Shown here: positions 51,857-63,677 of the stretch, in pieces | How the letters are laid out: each line of letters starts with the position of its first letter | How positions within the stretch are numbered: position 1 is the first letter of the stretch | Source: Adiantum capillus-veneris | Lineage: Eukaryota; Streptophyta; Polypodiopsida; Polypodiales; Pteridaceae | Direction: 5' to 3' | Length of the DNA: 64,000 bases | Assembly: GCA_014529385.2 (NCBI GenBank) | Contig: CM043947.1 | Location: forward strand, 130,164,391 to 130,228,390 | Notes under the pieces: generated by a model | What the model was told of the DNA's origin: nothing | Seen by the model: the letters and a program-made list of their open reading frames with translations, nothing else | Database searches by the model: none | Made by a program: the position numbers and the translations under genes

Positions 51857-53506
51857 ATGACAGCAAGGGATGAACACAATCTTCCACAAACACTGCATCC
51901 CGAGAAACGAGAATACGTTTTGTTTGCGGATGATACAACCTGTAACCTTTGCTTTCAACACTATAACCAACAAAAATACATTTGACAGCCTTATCATGCA
52001 ATTTTCTGCGCTGCACTTGTGGCACCAAAGCATATGCCAAACAGCCAAAAACACGCATGTGCTCAATAGAAGGCTTTCTATCATGCCATGCTTCATATGG
52101 AGTAATAGACTGCAAAGCTTTCGTAGGACACCTGCTAAGTACATAAGTGGCACACATGATGGCTTCAAGCCAAAAAGAATGCGGTAAAGCTTGACTTTTG
52201 ACCATACATCGTGCCATTTCCGTCAGTGACCTGTTTTTCCTCTCAGCAACACCATTTTGCTGAGGTGTATAAGGCACTGTACATTGGTGTTTTATCCCAC
52301 GACTAGCCAGAAATGCATTAAATTCATGAGACATATACTCCCCCCCTCGATCGGAACGGAGGGTTCCCATAGTACATTTCGAGACATTTTCAGCTATAGC
52401 CAGAAATTGTTTGAAGCACATAAAAACTTCGGACTTCGCTTTAAGTGGAAATACCCATGCATGCTTGGAGTAATCATCAATGAAAGTCACGAAGTACAGG
52501 TAATTGCCCAAGGACGGAGTTTGCATGGGCCCACAAACATCACTATGCACAAGTTGCAACCTGCATGTGGCCCGAACTGAACCATCCTTTGGAAACTTAG
52601 AACGCTGCATCTTACCCAAAATACAGCCTTCACAAACATGTTTGACAGGTGTTTCAAGAGGCGGCAAAGAAGCAACGATATCAGATATTTGTAAACGCAG
52701 CAAACTGGCAAAATTCAGATGACCGAAACATGCATGCCAAAGTTTTGCATCTGAAATAGCCCTTGAATCTGCAATAGCATTTGCAAAATTTTGTCCACAC
52801 TTGTCATACAAAGTGAGCTTATACAGCCCACGGCACAAAAGGCCAGATGCAACAATTTCATCACCAAAACTGAGATCATGAACTGTACATCTGTCATCCA
52901 CAAATTTGGCTACAAGTCCAAGTCTAGCAAGTGCGGATACAAACAAGAGATTCTTCTTGATCCCAGGTACATAAAGTGCATCAACAAGTGTGAAGGAACT
53001 GCCATTAGCAGCAGTGAGCACAATCTTTCCAACTCCTTGAACTAGATAAGAGGCGTTGTTGGCACAAGTGACTAAATTCCCATGAGGGACAGACTCGAGA
53101 GAGGTAAACAATTCACGATGTGAGGTAATGTGCTTTGTAGCACCACTGTCGAAATACCACACATGTGAATCTGCAGCAATTGACAAGCATGCATCATGGA
53201 CAGCAGGATTGTAAGTGCACTCTACGCTAAAATCCCATTCTACATCAACATCAGCAACAAAGTCTCCTTTCACAAAAGACTCAACAATGGCTGCATTTGT
53301 AGTGGAACAAGCATTTGCAGTGGAACCACCCTCTTTCTTCTTAGCCTCTTTGGCCTTCAAGTTAGGACATGACTTGATCAAGTGATCATTGGCTTTACAA
53401 TAATGGCAACACATCTTCTTTTTTCCCTTATTACCAAAATTTCCAGACGAATTGCTCCCAGCAAAAGCATTAGGAATAGAATTTTTGCCACTCGCAGTAG
53501 AACCAT
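51723..53506 (-). pseudogene. Copia 2 zinc knuckle, protease and integrase
   Basis: 'CCHYCKANDHLIKSCP' (zinc knuckle), 'HVWYFDSGATKHITSHRE' (protease D-S-G), 'LWHACFGHLNFASLLRLQ' with 'CEGCILGKMQRSKFP' (HHCC), then the full DDE core: 'QLVHSDVCGPMQTPSLGNYL', 'TLRSDRGGEYMSHEFNAFL', 'VPYTPQQNGVAERKNRSL'. The C-terminal 'VFGCLAYALVPQVQRRKLHD' and 'KCIFVGYSVESKGYRLYHP' follow. This is the best preserved integrase in the window. It reads from the gypsy 2 junction at 53506 with no stop until the duplicated linker. Confidence 0.92.
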
Positions 53507-54826
53507 TGATGAGGGCTTTTCACAAGCCAAGCTCCCATACCCCTCTTCTCTCGTCCCCACCCCATGAAAACCCCCTCTTAGGGAGGGAGTGATAAAACGC
53601 ATTGGAAAAAGTAAGAAAAAAATAAAGTATGATTCTGTAAATATATAAGAAAGGTAAAATAGGCCACCTCATGCCTGCGGGGTAGCCCATCCCCACCTTG
53701 CCTCCTTTTTCTTCACTGTTGCCCCGTCGGGTGTCCCTTTTCCTCTCCTCCACTCAAAAGGTCAACCCCCTCTCTCTTCCCCTTGTCCTTTCTCCTTTCT
53801 CTCTCCCCTCAAGCTACCCCACCTCTCACCAATAATGCATTATAACTCACCAATAATGCACCCTAACTCACATGCAACTTACCCTATCTTCCAAAATAGT
53901 ATACCCCACCCCCTCTTTCTCTCTCCTATCATATCCCATGACCCAAATACCCCCCTCTCTCTCTAAAGGGCACCATGTCTCTTGTCTTGTAGCTAAATAA
54001 CCTCCCCCACACTCACACACACTCAGTTTCACTAAAAAAGGTGCCCACTAACCCATCCCCACCCAGTGGTTACCTGATTTTTCTTGTGTTCACACACATC
54101 TGCACACAGATTCACCTCTAAACACACTCCTCTCTCTCCCCTCTTATAATTACTTTATTCTCCATGTTACCTCTCACTTTTTTTCATCAACCCATCTCTC
54201 TCTCTTAGTCTCTCTCTCATGAGACTGCTGTTCTGGCACATATACACACAGCCAGACAAGTGGGGCCCACAGTCACATGGCCTATGTAGATAATGATTTC
54301 TTCATTTCTAAATTCTAGAATTTCTCCCCCCCCTCCTCCCCTATATAAAGAGGGGTCACCATCACACAAACACACACAACATCACCAAAGAACACACTAT
54401 GCACTGTGTGTGCCTAGTGCACACACACACACCCACACCATCACCATCACCATCACCGTAATCACCATGCTTGTTTTGAGCATGACCTCTACACCCTTGG
54501 CTATGGAAGATGAAGGGCAACTAAATAAAGGATGATGGCCATAATCCTCGTGCGAGTCTTCTCCATCAACTCCCACCTATCCGCCATGTGCTCTACCACT
54601 CTCTCCCTTCTCATTCCCCTATCCTATGCTCCCCATTTCATCGCCTAATTCTCTAAATAAAGCTTGAGGTTTTGTGAGCATGTTTTCTTGCAATGTTTTG
54701 CCCATGTGAGGTGTGCGGAATCGCCACCTAGTTTTGTGTTTGGAGTGAGCTTGTGTATGTGTGAAGGGTGTGCGGATTCGCCATCATTTTGTGGTGCCTA
54801 AGTACTAAGCCGCTATACCCCCTCCC

Positions 54827-54893
<67 letters not shown>

Positions 54894-55103
54894 CTCTCAT
54901 TCCCTTTCCTCTTCATCATTACTCCCAAGCATCCATCTCTCTTGGATGAAAACTTTGTTATAGTGGTGTGTTGTTTGCGTCCTAGCCGCTGAAGCTAGGT
55001 GATGCCCCCCCTGTTTGCTTTACCATGACAGGCTCGAGGCGCGCCATTCGGTCCCCGGTGTTTTAGAGGCCGTCGGGGTTCGGGATTCGCTTTGCTCCCG
55101 TCA
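53507..55103 (+). repeat. 5' LTR of gypsy 2
   Basis: 1597 bp. Contains a TATA box TATATAAA at 54342-54349, AATAAA-type signals near 54522 and 54654, and a (CT)n run at about 54829-54891. The open frames in it (for example 54293-54535) are not supported as genes. Confidence 0.93.
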
Positions 55104-55931
55104 TTTGGTGCCCCCACTGAGGATCTTTTCATGAAACCCTTCAGTTTACAAGACTGAAACCCTTAAACTATTGTGAATGGATGAATGACTAGCAGGATTT
55201 GGTAATTGGACGACAGAAGAAGAAGAGCTCCAAGCACAACTAGACGAACTCCGCATCTCCATCGAAGCTCGAATGCCATGCGTAACGGTAATCGATTTGC
55301 AGTGGGAGAGTCAACCAACACGCCAAACCCAGTGGATATACATAGGCCAAGTGCCAAGAAGAAGAAGGAGAAGGTCGAAACCATGTCCGCAACCTACAAC
55401 CAAACCACAACAACAAAATGGAAGGAGCTCTACACAATAGAGAATCAACACTATTCTACTTTGAGAATCGGGTAACTCAAGTCACCGAGGTAATTATCAC
55501 AGTCAGTTTTCAAGTCGCACCTGATGCTGCAGCACAGATAACGGAAGCATTGGCTCACACTCTCACTAGAGAAACTAGGGATCTACTGAGTTTGTTTCAG
55601 GAAAGAACACCACCCTCTCCCACAAGCTTGGACAGTGACTAAGCACCTCTAAGCTTCACATGAATCAGTACAACCTACCTCAAGACAGATCACACATACC
55701 AACATGTGTACGCTCAATCAAGGTGATACTGGATTTGAAGGCTCACTACCAGCATGTCATTGACACCATGCCGGGTGGGGAGCGATTCTTTGAGGTTCTG
55801 GCATCAGATCAATCATTTGTCTTACCTTTGGTACAAGGCAATGTACCGTTTGAAGTTTTAATCTATGTCCTAGTATAAGAGGGTATACACGCCTCCTTGT
55901 AAAGAAGAAAAAAACATTTGCAAGTTAAGCA
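55104..55931 (+). promoter_or_regulatory. Gypsy 2 primer-binding site and leader
   Basis: 'TGGTGCCCCCACTGAGGATC' at 55106 has the TGG start of a tRNA primer site, two bases after the LTR. The leader contains short frames, for example 'EEELQAQLDELRISIEARM' (55216-55275) and 'QVAPDAAAQITEALAHTLT' (about 55515-55570), which may be remains of an N-terminal gag extension or a leader peptide. None is intact enough to call a gene. Confidence 0.6.
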
Positions 55932-57164
55932 GTGTGTCTTTCTAGCTCTCTCTCAGTAATCATGGCAAGTGTAGCATTTCCAACATTTAAAGGAAAGAAG
56001 GGGGAGGATTTGGTAACAGACTTCCTAGATGACTTTGAAGTAGCATGTGTAGTGAGCAACAAAGATACGGATGAATCTCGGGTTAGAATCTTTAAGCATC
56101 TCATGAAGCTAGAAGCTAGATCATGGTACAATGCACTTCCACAAGCAACCAAGGATGACTGGGAACCCTTAAAACCCGCTTTTAAGAGGCGCTTTGGGGG
56201 AGGTACCACTTCAGAAAAGTTGTGGGACAAGTTGAGAGACTTGAAGCGGGAGGGTCTTTCAGAATATGCCACCTATGAGTCCAAATTTGTGGATTTGTGG
56301 GAACGGTGGGTTGAGTCACTGGCTAGGGGGGAAGCTGCACCCGATTTCCTAAAAAAAGATCGGTTCACGCATGGCTTATGGCCGCTTCTCAAGGAGAAGG
56401 TGAAAGGTAGATTCCCGGCTACGTACGAGTTAGCCGTTGAGATTGCTCGCCTTAAAGACAAGAAGCTGCGAATGAAAGCCAAAGAAACCGAGTCAACAGA
56501 ATCAGGAACATCGCGTCGACCAGCAACTACGACAACCACCATTCCACCACCACCACCGGCTCTTGGGGTAAGAGATGACCAACAAGATATGTTGGCCCAT
56601 ATTACTGACCAACTGCAGAATTTGTATGTCCACTTAATACAACAAGGGAGGAGTCAAGAAAGAGATCAAGACCCTGGAAGAGCACGATGAAAAAACAGGG
56701 AGTATCATTGCTACAACTGCAGAGAAGACGGTCACGGTATGTACTACTGTCCCAAACCACGACAAAACTATAATAGAGGAGGTAGGAGGAACCAATTGTC
56801 ACCCCCTAGAGAAAGAACACCCCCACCCCGAGCACCACCCCCACCAACACAAATTCTACGTCCACCCCAGACACCACTACAAGCATCCATCCCACCTCTT
56901 CCACCAGTCCCACCACCTGATCGCCCTGTAAACATCATAAGGCTAGAAGAGAAAGGAAAATCCATAGTAGTGGATCCACCCAGAGCAAAGGAGAGGGAGA
57001 AGGGTAAGGAGAAGGTAACCTTTTTAGAACCACTTGAAGCCATGACTGTGAAAAGAGCTAGGAGGGAGAAAGCTACACAATCAGATGATGAGAGAAGCAT
57101 GAGAGGAGAAACTAGCAAGAGGCCATCCAGGCCACGACGGAAATTGGGCATCACCGACTTCTAG
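55932..57164 (+). pseudogene. Gypsy 2 gag
   Basis: First ATG in good position at 55962 ('MASVAFPTFKGKKGED'). 'FLDDFEVACVVSNKDTDESR', 'LEARSWYNALPQATKDDWE', 'AFKRRFGG', 'YESKFVDLWERW' and 'DRFTHGLWPLLKEKVKGRFP' form the Retrotrans_gag capsid domain. A TGA at 56688-56690 interrupts, then 'YHCYNCREDGHGMYYCPK' gives a CCHC knuckle and a Pro-rich stretch. A TAG at 57162-57164 separates it from protease in the same frame. gag and pol thus form one original reading frame. Confidence 0.92.
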
Positions 57165-59753
57165 CTAGGGGAAAGTTCTAAGCCCTATGATCTGACATTG
57201 GATGTGGCAGAGCAAGGACAGAAGATTACATGGCCACAGCTGCTACATCTTGCACCAAAAGTAAGGCGACAATGGTCTAAAATGGTAAGTACAAGACGCT
57301 CCAAAACAAAGGTAGCCGGAGCAATTTTGGGATGCAACATGGATGACATCCTTCCAATTGTCGACGTAAACATAAAAGGAAAGAGGGTTGGAAACACCTA
57401 CATTGATGGAGGTGCACAAATCTGTGTAATGAGCGAAGCTATGATGCTTCGATTAGGGCTCGAGGTTGACAGGCCTTCTCCATGCAAGGCAAAGATGGCA
57501 AACAATGCAAAAGTAAAGTGTGTGGGTGTGGTAAGTGCTGTGAAAATCAAAGCTTTCAACACTGAGGTAGAGGTAGATGTTTTTGTAATGCCTACTAAGG
57601 GGGAGGGCTATCCACTAATTTTGGGAAGGCCATGGTTGATGGCCATGAAGGCAAAACAGGACTGGGGTACTGGCCTTCTACGCATGACCGGTAAGAAAGG
57701 GGAGACAATCTACTACGACATGAGGATTGGCAAGCAGAAGCAAATGAATCTGGAAACATCGGCAGATGAAACCACTAGCGAATCTTTTAGTTCTGAGGAG
57801 GAGACCACATCCACCGACAAAAGTGACAGTTCCATTGATGTGATGGGTATCATTATGAAGGATCCACAAAGGGTAAGCACAACTGGTGATCCATCACCAA
57901 AAGGGCAACCCAATGAAGAGGAGAGAAAATCACCTGGCCTAGGAGGAAGTAGGTTGAAGGGTATGTTGTCTATGGAATTAACACTTGAGGAGAAAGATAG
58001 TTTTTTGCAAATGCTGATGGGATTTCCTAACCTGTTCATTGACAACTATGAAAGAATCACAGGCATTACCGTGGTGGAACATCATATTAAGCTAAAAGAA
58101 GGGGTAAAACCAGTTGTGCAAAAGCTACGACGACTGGGGGTCATACAAGAAAAGGCACTCTTGGCCGAGGTAAGGAAATTGCTGGAGGCGGGATTCATCT
58201 ATCCTGTAGAAAACTCAGAATGGGTGTCACCCGTAGTGGTGACGCCTAAAAAGAATGGTGAGTGGAGGGTCTGTGTTGACTACAAACCACTAAATGCAGC
58301 TACAAAGAGAGACCACTTTCCTCTCCCTTTCTTGGATGAAATTCTGAATGAAGTGGCGGGTTTTGAATGCTATACCGTCTGTGATGGTTATTCAGAATAC
58401 TTTCAAATACGCATAGCCTTGGAAGATCAGCTAAAAACCACTTTTATCACGCCATGGGGTTGTTTTGCATACAGGGTTATGCCATTTGGTCTCACAAATG
58501 CACCTGCCACATTCCAAAGATATGTCACATATGTTTTTGAACCGTTCTTTGGAACATCCATAAGAGTGTTCATTGATGATTTTTGTATATATAGCTCCCG
58601 TATTTCACATTTACAAAAGGTAACTGAAGGTTTGGCCAAGTTGCAGAGCCTAGGCGGGCAATTAAATGTGGATAAATGTCACATTGGGGAGAGTAAAGTC
58701 ATTCTACTAGGCCATGAAATTTCAGCAAGAGGTATCAACGCCGACCCAAGTAAGGTGTCCGCACTCATAGCCCTACCTTCACCAACGACCGCACGTCAAC
58801 TGGTCTCTTTTCTACAGAAGGTGAGGTACTTAAGTAGATTCATACATCTACTATCACAACTTGTTCTACCACTGCAACAACTCACTCAAAGATCAACTTT
58901 CACTTGGGATGAGGAAAGTGAACATCACTACAACAAGGTAAAGGAGGTCTTAGCCACTCTGCCAACTATCTCACCACCTAAGTGGGATGAAAAATTCTAT
59001 GTTACCTCAAGTGTTGGTGATGACTCATTGGGGGCGGTGCTACTCGAAAAGGATACGACGACATCTTTCATGAGGCCAATCTACTTCTCTAGTCGAATGA
59101 TGACAGCAGGAGAGAAAGGTTTCACCCATGTCGAACACTTAGTCCTAGCTCTTAGATTTGCAACTACAAAGTTTAGGTCATATTTGCTGCCTAAGCAATT
59201 TGTGATTCTAACCACGGATGAAATATTTCCCTATGTTGTACAACACATGGATGTGTCTGCTAGAATTACTAAATGGCTAGTTCGTCTGCAAGAGTTTGAC
59301 TACACTGTACAGATAGAAAGCACGACAAGGGCAATTTTGGGGGGACTCATGACCTACCAAGTCTTTGAAAGGAAGGAGAAGCAATCTAAGGAAGGAGAAG
59401 TCCGATTACCTCCAGTACCACCGATGGTAGAAGGAGCATACTCTCTCTACTTTGATGGAGCCTACAAGCGAGCGTCCGACAAAGCAGCTGCAGGCATAGT
59501 GGTCTTTGACGACAAAGGGACAAAGGTATTTTCGTTGGGCCAATTGTTAGATTCACATTCTAACAATGAAGCTGAGTATGCAGCACTAACCAAGGGTCTA
59601 CAATGGTGCGTCTCGCAAGGTGTACAACGCCTTAATGTATTTGGGGATGCTCTACTTCTGGTAAGGCAAGTAAATGGAGCATGGACATGCAAGAATCCTA
59701 GTTTAAGGACTCACTTAAGTGGTGTAAAAACCTTGTTGGGTAAGTTTGAATAA
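57165..59753 (+). CDS. Gypsy 2 protease, reverse transcriptase, RNase H and extra RNase H
   Basis: 851 codons from 57198. The protease has 'TYIDGGAQICVMS' (D-G-G-A instead of D-T/S-G-A) and 'PLILGRPWLMAM'. Reverse transcriptase has 'SEWVSPVVVTPKKNGEWRVC', 'YRVMPFGLTNAPATFQRYV', catalytic 'VFIDDFCIY' and 'LGHEISARGI'. The first RNase H shows 'YVTSSVGDDSLGAVLLEKD', where the usual catalytic Asp is Ser, and 'KGFTHVEHLVLAL'. The second, archaeal-type RNase H (about 59440-59753) has 'LYFDGAYKRAS', 'NNEAEYAALTKGLQ' and 'VFGDALLLVRQVNGAW' with intact acidic residues. Loss of the first active site beside an intact second one matches what is known of Tat elements. A TAA at 59751 ends the frame early. 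Confidence 0.93.
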   Translation, partial: LGESSKPYDLTLDVAEQGQKITWPQLLHLAPKVRRQWSKMVSTRRSKTKVAGAILGCNMDDILPIVDVNIKGKRVGNTYIDGGAQICVMSEAMMLRLGLEVDRPSPCKAKMANNAKVKCVGVVSAVKIKAFNTEVEVDVFVMPTKGEGYPLILGRPWLMAMKAKQDWGTGLLRMTGKKGETIYYDMRIGKQKQMNLETSADETTSESFSSEEETTSTDKSDSSIDVMGIIMKDPQRVSTTGDPSPKGQPNEEERKSPGLGGSRLKGMLSMELTLEEKDSFLQMLMGFPNLFIDNYERITGITVVEHHIKLKEGVKPVVQKLRRLGVIQEKALLAEVRKLLEAGFIYPVENSEWVSPVVVTPKKNGEWRVCVDYKPLNAATKRDHFPLPFLDEILNEVAGFECYTVCDGYSEYFQIRIALEDQLKTTFITPWGCFAYRVMPFGLTNAPATFQRYVTYVFEPFFGTSIRVFIDDFCIYSSRISHLQKVTEGLAKLQSLGGQLNVDKCHIGESKVILLGHEISARGINADPSKVSALIALPSPTTARQLVSFLQKVRYLSRFIHLLSQLVLPLQQLTQRSTFTWDEESEHHYNKVKEVLATLPTISPPKWDEKFYVTSSVGDDSLGAVLLEKDTTTSFMRPIYFSSRMMTAGEKGFTHVEHLVLALRFATTKFRSYLLPKQFVILTTDEIFPYVVQHMDVSARITKWLVRLQEFDYTVQIESTTRAILGGLMTYQVFERKEKQSKEGEVRLPPVPPMVEGAYSLYFDGAYKRASDKAAAGIVVFDDKGTKVFSLGQLLDSHSNNEAEYAALTKGLQWCVSQGVQRLNVFGDALLLVRQVNGAWTCKNPSLRTHLSGVKTLLGKFE

Positions 59754-61217
59754 GTTCAAATACACCATATCCCAAGGGCTCAAAACCAAGAATCAGATGC
59801 CCTAGCAAGTGAAAGACTACAGGAAGTAGTGGTTGGAGCAATAAAACTAAAGCTCCCTCTATTTCAAGGCAGTGATGCCTTGCCTGACATCATGCATTTT
59901 TTGGAAACAGGGGAATGCCCATCAGATTTAACAAAGGGACAGAAGCAATGGCTGACGTGGAAGGTCACAAGGTATCAACTCATCAATGATGGTTTGTACT
60001 ATAAGGGTAAGGACAAAATACTCAGGAAGGTCCCTCTCTCTCACGAAATCACGGGAGTAATTGCTAGCTGTCACGACGGGGTTTGTGGTGGTCACTTTGC
60101 CCTAAACATAACAAGTAGGAAAATCTTGCAGGCAGGCTTCATATGGCCTAGCCTCAACCGTGATGTACACCATTGGTGCAAAACGTGTAAGTTGTGTCAA
60201 AAGGCCGGCACTAGGTCACTTATGCCTGAACCACAGACACCTATTCTCTCATATGGCCCATTTGAAAAATGGGGTATCGATGCCATTGGGCCATTACCTA
60301 GGGCCAACTCAGGAAAATTCTACATTATCATGGGGGTCAACTACATGACTAGATGGGCAGAGGCTACAGCCACCACTAGAATCACAACGGTAGAGGTAGC
60401 TAAATTTATCTACGAGCACATATGATGTAGGTTTGGCACACCTTTAGAGATCATCTCTGATAGAGGGCCAGGTTTCAGAGCAGACTTGGTAGGAGAATTA
60501 ATGCAGAAACTGGGTATTACAAGGAGGCACTCTTCACCATATTACCCTCAATGTAATGGCCTAGTTGAAAAGGTAAATGGAATGGTTTCTAAAATTATTA
60601 CCAAGCAGGTAAACAATCATCTTGAAGACTGGGATAAGTATCTACTACCAGCTTTATGGGCCTACAGAACTTCATTTCGTACATCCTTGGGATTCACACC
60701 GTATCATCTAGTATTTGGTAAGGAAACAATCTTGCCCATTGAAGTGCAACTACAAAGTCTCAGAGTAATGGCAAGCCAGCTTCAACAGCCCAACATGCAT
60801 TTGAGAGATCACATCATCAACTTGGAAAGACTGCAGCTGGACAGAGAAGAAGCAATAAATTATTATGCAGCACAAGCAGAGCATAGACGGCTTAGCTTTA
60901 ACGAGCATCACCGGAAAAAAGAATTGAAGAAAGGAATGTTGGTGCTCCGCTATGACAATCACTTCGACACTCGCAAGGATAAGAAACTCCTACTCCGATG
61001 GGAATGTCCTTTCACCGTCAGGAAAAAGTATGCCAATGGAAGCTACCAGCTTATGGAGGCTGATGGAAAACTTCATAAAACCAGGGTAAATGGTTGGCGA
61101 CTTAAACCTTATTTTCTTCGAACTGACCAGGCTCCACCAATTGACATTCCAGATGAGGACACACCATCAGCCGCCACCTCCGACGATAATGATCAAACAG
61201 ATGAGCTAGAGACATGA
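59754..61217 (+). pseudogene. Gypsy 2 integrase
   Basis: Same frame after the TAA: 'ESDALASERLQEVVVG' ends RNase H. 'HDGVCGGHFALNITSRKILQ' and 'CKTCKLCQKAG' form H2C2, and the core has 'WGIDAIGPLPRAN', 'ISDRGPGFRADL' and 'YYPQCNGLVEKVNGMV' (D, D, E kept). The C-terminus 'LLRWECPFTVRKKYANGSYQ' is GPY/F-like. A TGA at 60423-60425 is the only stop. The final residues are acidic ('DIPDEDTPSAATSDDNDQTD'). Confidence 0.92.
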
Positions 61218-61228
61218 ATGCCTCTAGC

Positions 61229-61245
61229 CAAAAGGGGAGGGCTAA
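61229..61245 (+). promoter_or_regulatory. Gypsy 2 polypurine tract
   Basis: 'CAAAAGGGGAGGGCTAA' directly precedes the 3' LTR, the plus-strand primer for reverse transcription. Confidence 0.85.
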
Positions 61246-62565
61246 TGATGGGGGCTTTTCACAAGCCAAGCTCCCATACCCCTCTTCTCTCGTCCCCATC
61301 CCATGAAAACCCCCTCTTAGGGAGGGAGTGATAAAAGGCATTGGAAAAAGTAAGAAAAAAATAAAGTATGATTATGTAAATATATAAGAAAGGTAAAATA
61401 GGCCACCTCATGCCTGCGGGGTAGCCCATCCCCACCTTGCCTCCTTTTTCTTCACTGTTGCCCCGCCGGGTGTCCCTTTTCCTCTCCTCCACTCAAAAGG
61501 TCAACCCCCTCTCTCTTCCCCTTGTCCTTTCTCCTTTCTCTCTCCCCTCAAGCTACCCCACCTCTCACCAATAATGCATTATAACTCACCAATAATGCAC
61601 CCTAACTCACATGCAACTTACCCTATCTTCCAAAATAGTATACCCCACCCCCTCTTTCTCTCTCCTATCATATCCCATGACCCAAATACCCCCCTCTCTC
61701 TCTAAAGGGCTCCATGTCTCTTGTCTTGTAGCTAAATAACCTCCCCCACACTCACACACACTCAGTTTCACTAAAAACGGTGCCCACAAACCCATCCCCA
61801 CCCGGTGGTTACCTGATTTTTCTTGTGTTCACACACATCTGCACACAGATTCACCTCCGAACACACTCCTCTCTCTCCCCTCTTGTAATTACTTTATTCT
61901 CCATGTTACCTCTCACTTTTTTTCATCAACCCATCTCTCTCTCTTAGTCTCTCTCTCATGAGACTGCTGTTCTGGCACATATACACACAGCCAGACAAGT
62001 GGGGCCCACAGTCACATGGCCTATGTAGATAATGATTTCTTCATTTCTAAATTCTAGAATTTCTCCCCCCCCTCCTCCCCTATATAAAGAGGAGTCACCA
62101 TCACACAAACACACACAACATCACCAAAGAACACACTATGCCCTGTGTGTGCCTAGTGCACACACACACACCCACACCATCACCATCACCATCACCGCAA
62201 TCACCATGCTTGTTTTGAGCATGACCTCTACACCCTTGGCTATGGAAGATGAAGGGCAACTAAATAAAGGATGATGGCCATAATCCTCGTGCGAGTCTTC
62301 GCCATCAACTCCCACCTATCCGCCATGTGCTCTACCACTCTCTCCCTTCTCATTCCCCTACCCTATGCTCCCCATTTCATCGCCTAACTCTCTAAATAAA
62401 GCTTGAGGTTTTGTGAGTATGTTTTCTTGCAATGTTTTGCCCATGTGAGGTGTGCGGAATCGCCACCTAGTCTTGTGTTTGGAGTGAGCTTGTGTATGTG
62501 TGAAGGGTGTGCGGATTCGCCATCCTTTTGTGGTGCCTAAGTACTAAGCCGCTATACCCCCTCCC

Positions 62566-62616
<51 letters not shown>

Positions 62617-62828
62617 TGCTCTCATCCCCTTTCCTCTTCATCATTACTCCCAAGCATCCATCTCTCTTGGATGGAAACTTTGTTATGGTGGTGTGTTGTT
62701 TGCGTCCTAGCCGCTGAAGTTAGGTGGTGCCCCCCCTGTTTGCTTTACCATGACAGGCTCGAGGCGCGCCATTCGGTCCCCGGTGTTTTAGAGGCCGTCG
62801 GGGTTCGGGGTTCGCTTTGCTCCCGTCA
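61246..62828 (+). repeat. 3' LTR of gypsy 2
   Basis: 1583 bp; TATA box at 62081-62088; shorter (CT)n run at about 62570-62612 than the 5' copy, which explains most of the length difference. Confidence 0.93.
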
Positions 62829-63677
62829 CCATAAGAAGTGGCTGCATTGCTGTTACCACCCTTTCTTTGAGAAGCAATAAAAGCCTGTTCAACTGCGCTG
62901 TCTAGTCCTGTTTTTTTTGGAAAGTGACTCTTGCAACAACAATGTGCATAATGCATCAAACTTGACAACTTCTGGATTTCCTTGGGTCATAAGTCTCCAA
63001 GTACTAGCAAAAGTCTGGTAAGAATCTGGTAAGGCATCAAGAATAGTCTGCACAAGGGAACTGTCTGAAATAACTTCACCTGCAGAAATAAGTTGCTCAT
63101 TGATATCCTTGACACTAGAAAATAAAGTGTCCATATCATCTTCCTCATGCATAATCTTCGACTCCAGCTCTTTACGCAGCAAAGCAATTTTAGCCTCATT
63201 GCGGCTTGCATAAAGACCTGCTAGAATATCCTAAGCCTGTTTTACAGATTTTGTTGAACGGATGTGAGGAACAATGGTGCGCTTCACAGACAACGCAATC
63301 AATGCATGAGACTGCGCATCCTTAACATCCCAACGAGCTTGTTCTGCCGTAGGCAAAACAACTCTAACAGCTACAATCCTTGCAGCAAGACCTACAACAT
63401 CCTCAACATCGTCTACATCCTCAGAACCAGGACGTACATCAATGCCCTGCACAATGTTCCAAACACCCTTTGACACAAGAACATGTTGCATCATATAAGC
63501 CCACATAGGGTAGTTGTCCCCATCCAACCTGTCCTCAGCAGCAAACATCTTGAACACATCTGTGTTGTTGTTGTTAGCCATGGTAAATGCTGCCATTAGG
63601 AAAAGTTTGGACTCAAAAAAGGACTTTTTGGCATTAGAGAGAGAATGTTGTTCGACCAATAGAGTTTGAGTCACCAC
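62829..63677 (-). pseudogene. Copia 2 gag
   Basis: 'TDVFKMFAAEDRLDGDNYPM' and 'VSKGVWNIVQGIDVRPG' begin the capsid domain, with a TAG near 63232, then 'LRKELESKIMHEEDDMDTLF' and 'VQTILDALPDSYQTFASTW'. A frame change lies near 62920, after which 'AVEQAFIASQRKGGNSNAAT' runs to the gypsy 2 junction and resumes at 53506. The likely start is 'MANNNNTDVF' (63578-63580), with the upstream ATG at 63675 in frame. Confidence 0.88.

Larger units (their letters stand above)
53507..62828 (+). mobile_element. Ty3/gypsy element 2, Tat lineage, nearly complete
   Basis: LTRs at 53507-55103 and 61246-62828 (TGATG to GTCA), target duplication CCAT (53503-53506 and 62829-62832, or ACCAT with one base shared). 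A primer-binding site follows the 5' LTR and a polypurine tract precedes the 3' LTR. gag, zinc knuckle, protease, reverse transcriptase, two RNase H domains and integrase lie in a single frame from 55932 to 61217, broken by four stop codons. The second RNase H before integrase marks the plant Tat group. It is inserted in gag of copia 2. The LTRs differ at roughly two dozen positions by eye, so the insertion is fairly young. Confidence 0.95.

Noticed and set aside
54293-54535. 80-codon frame present in both gypsy 2 LTRs (54293 and 62032)
   Set aside because: It is duplicated because the LTRs are duplicated. It spans the TATA box and a CA-repeat and has no protein features.
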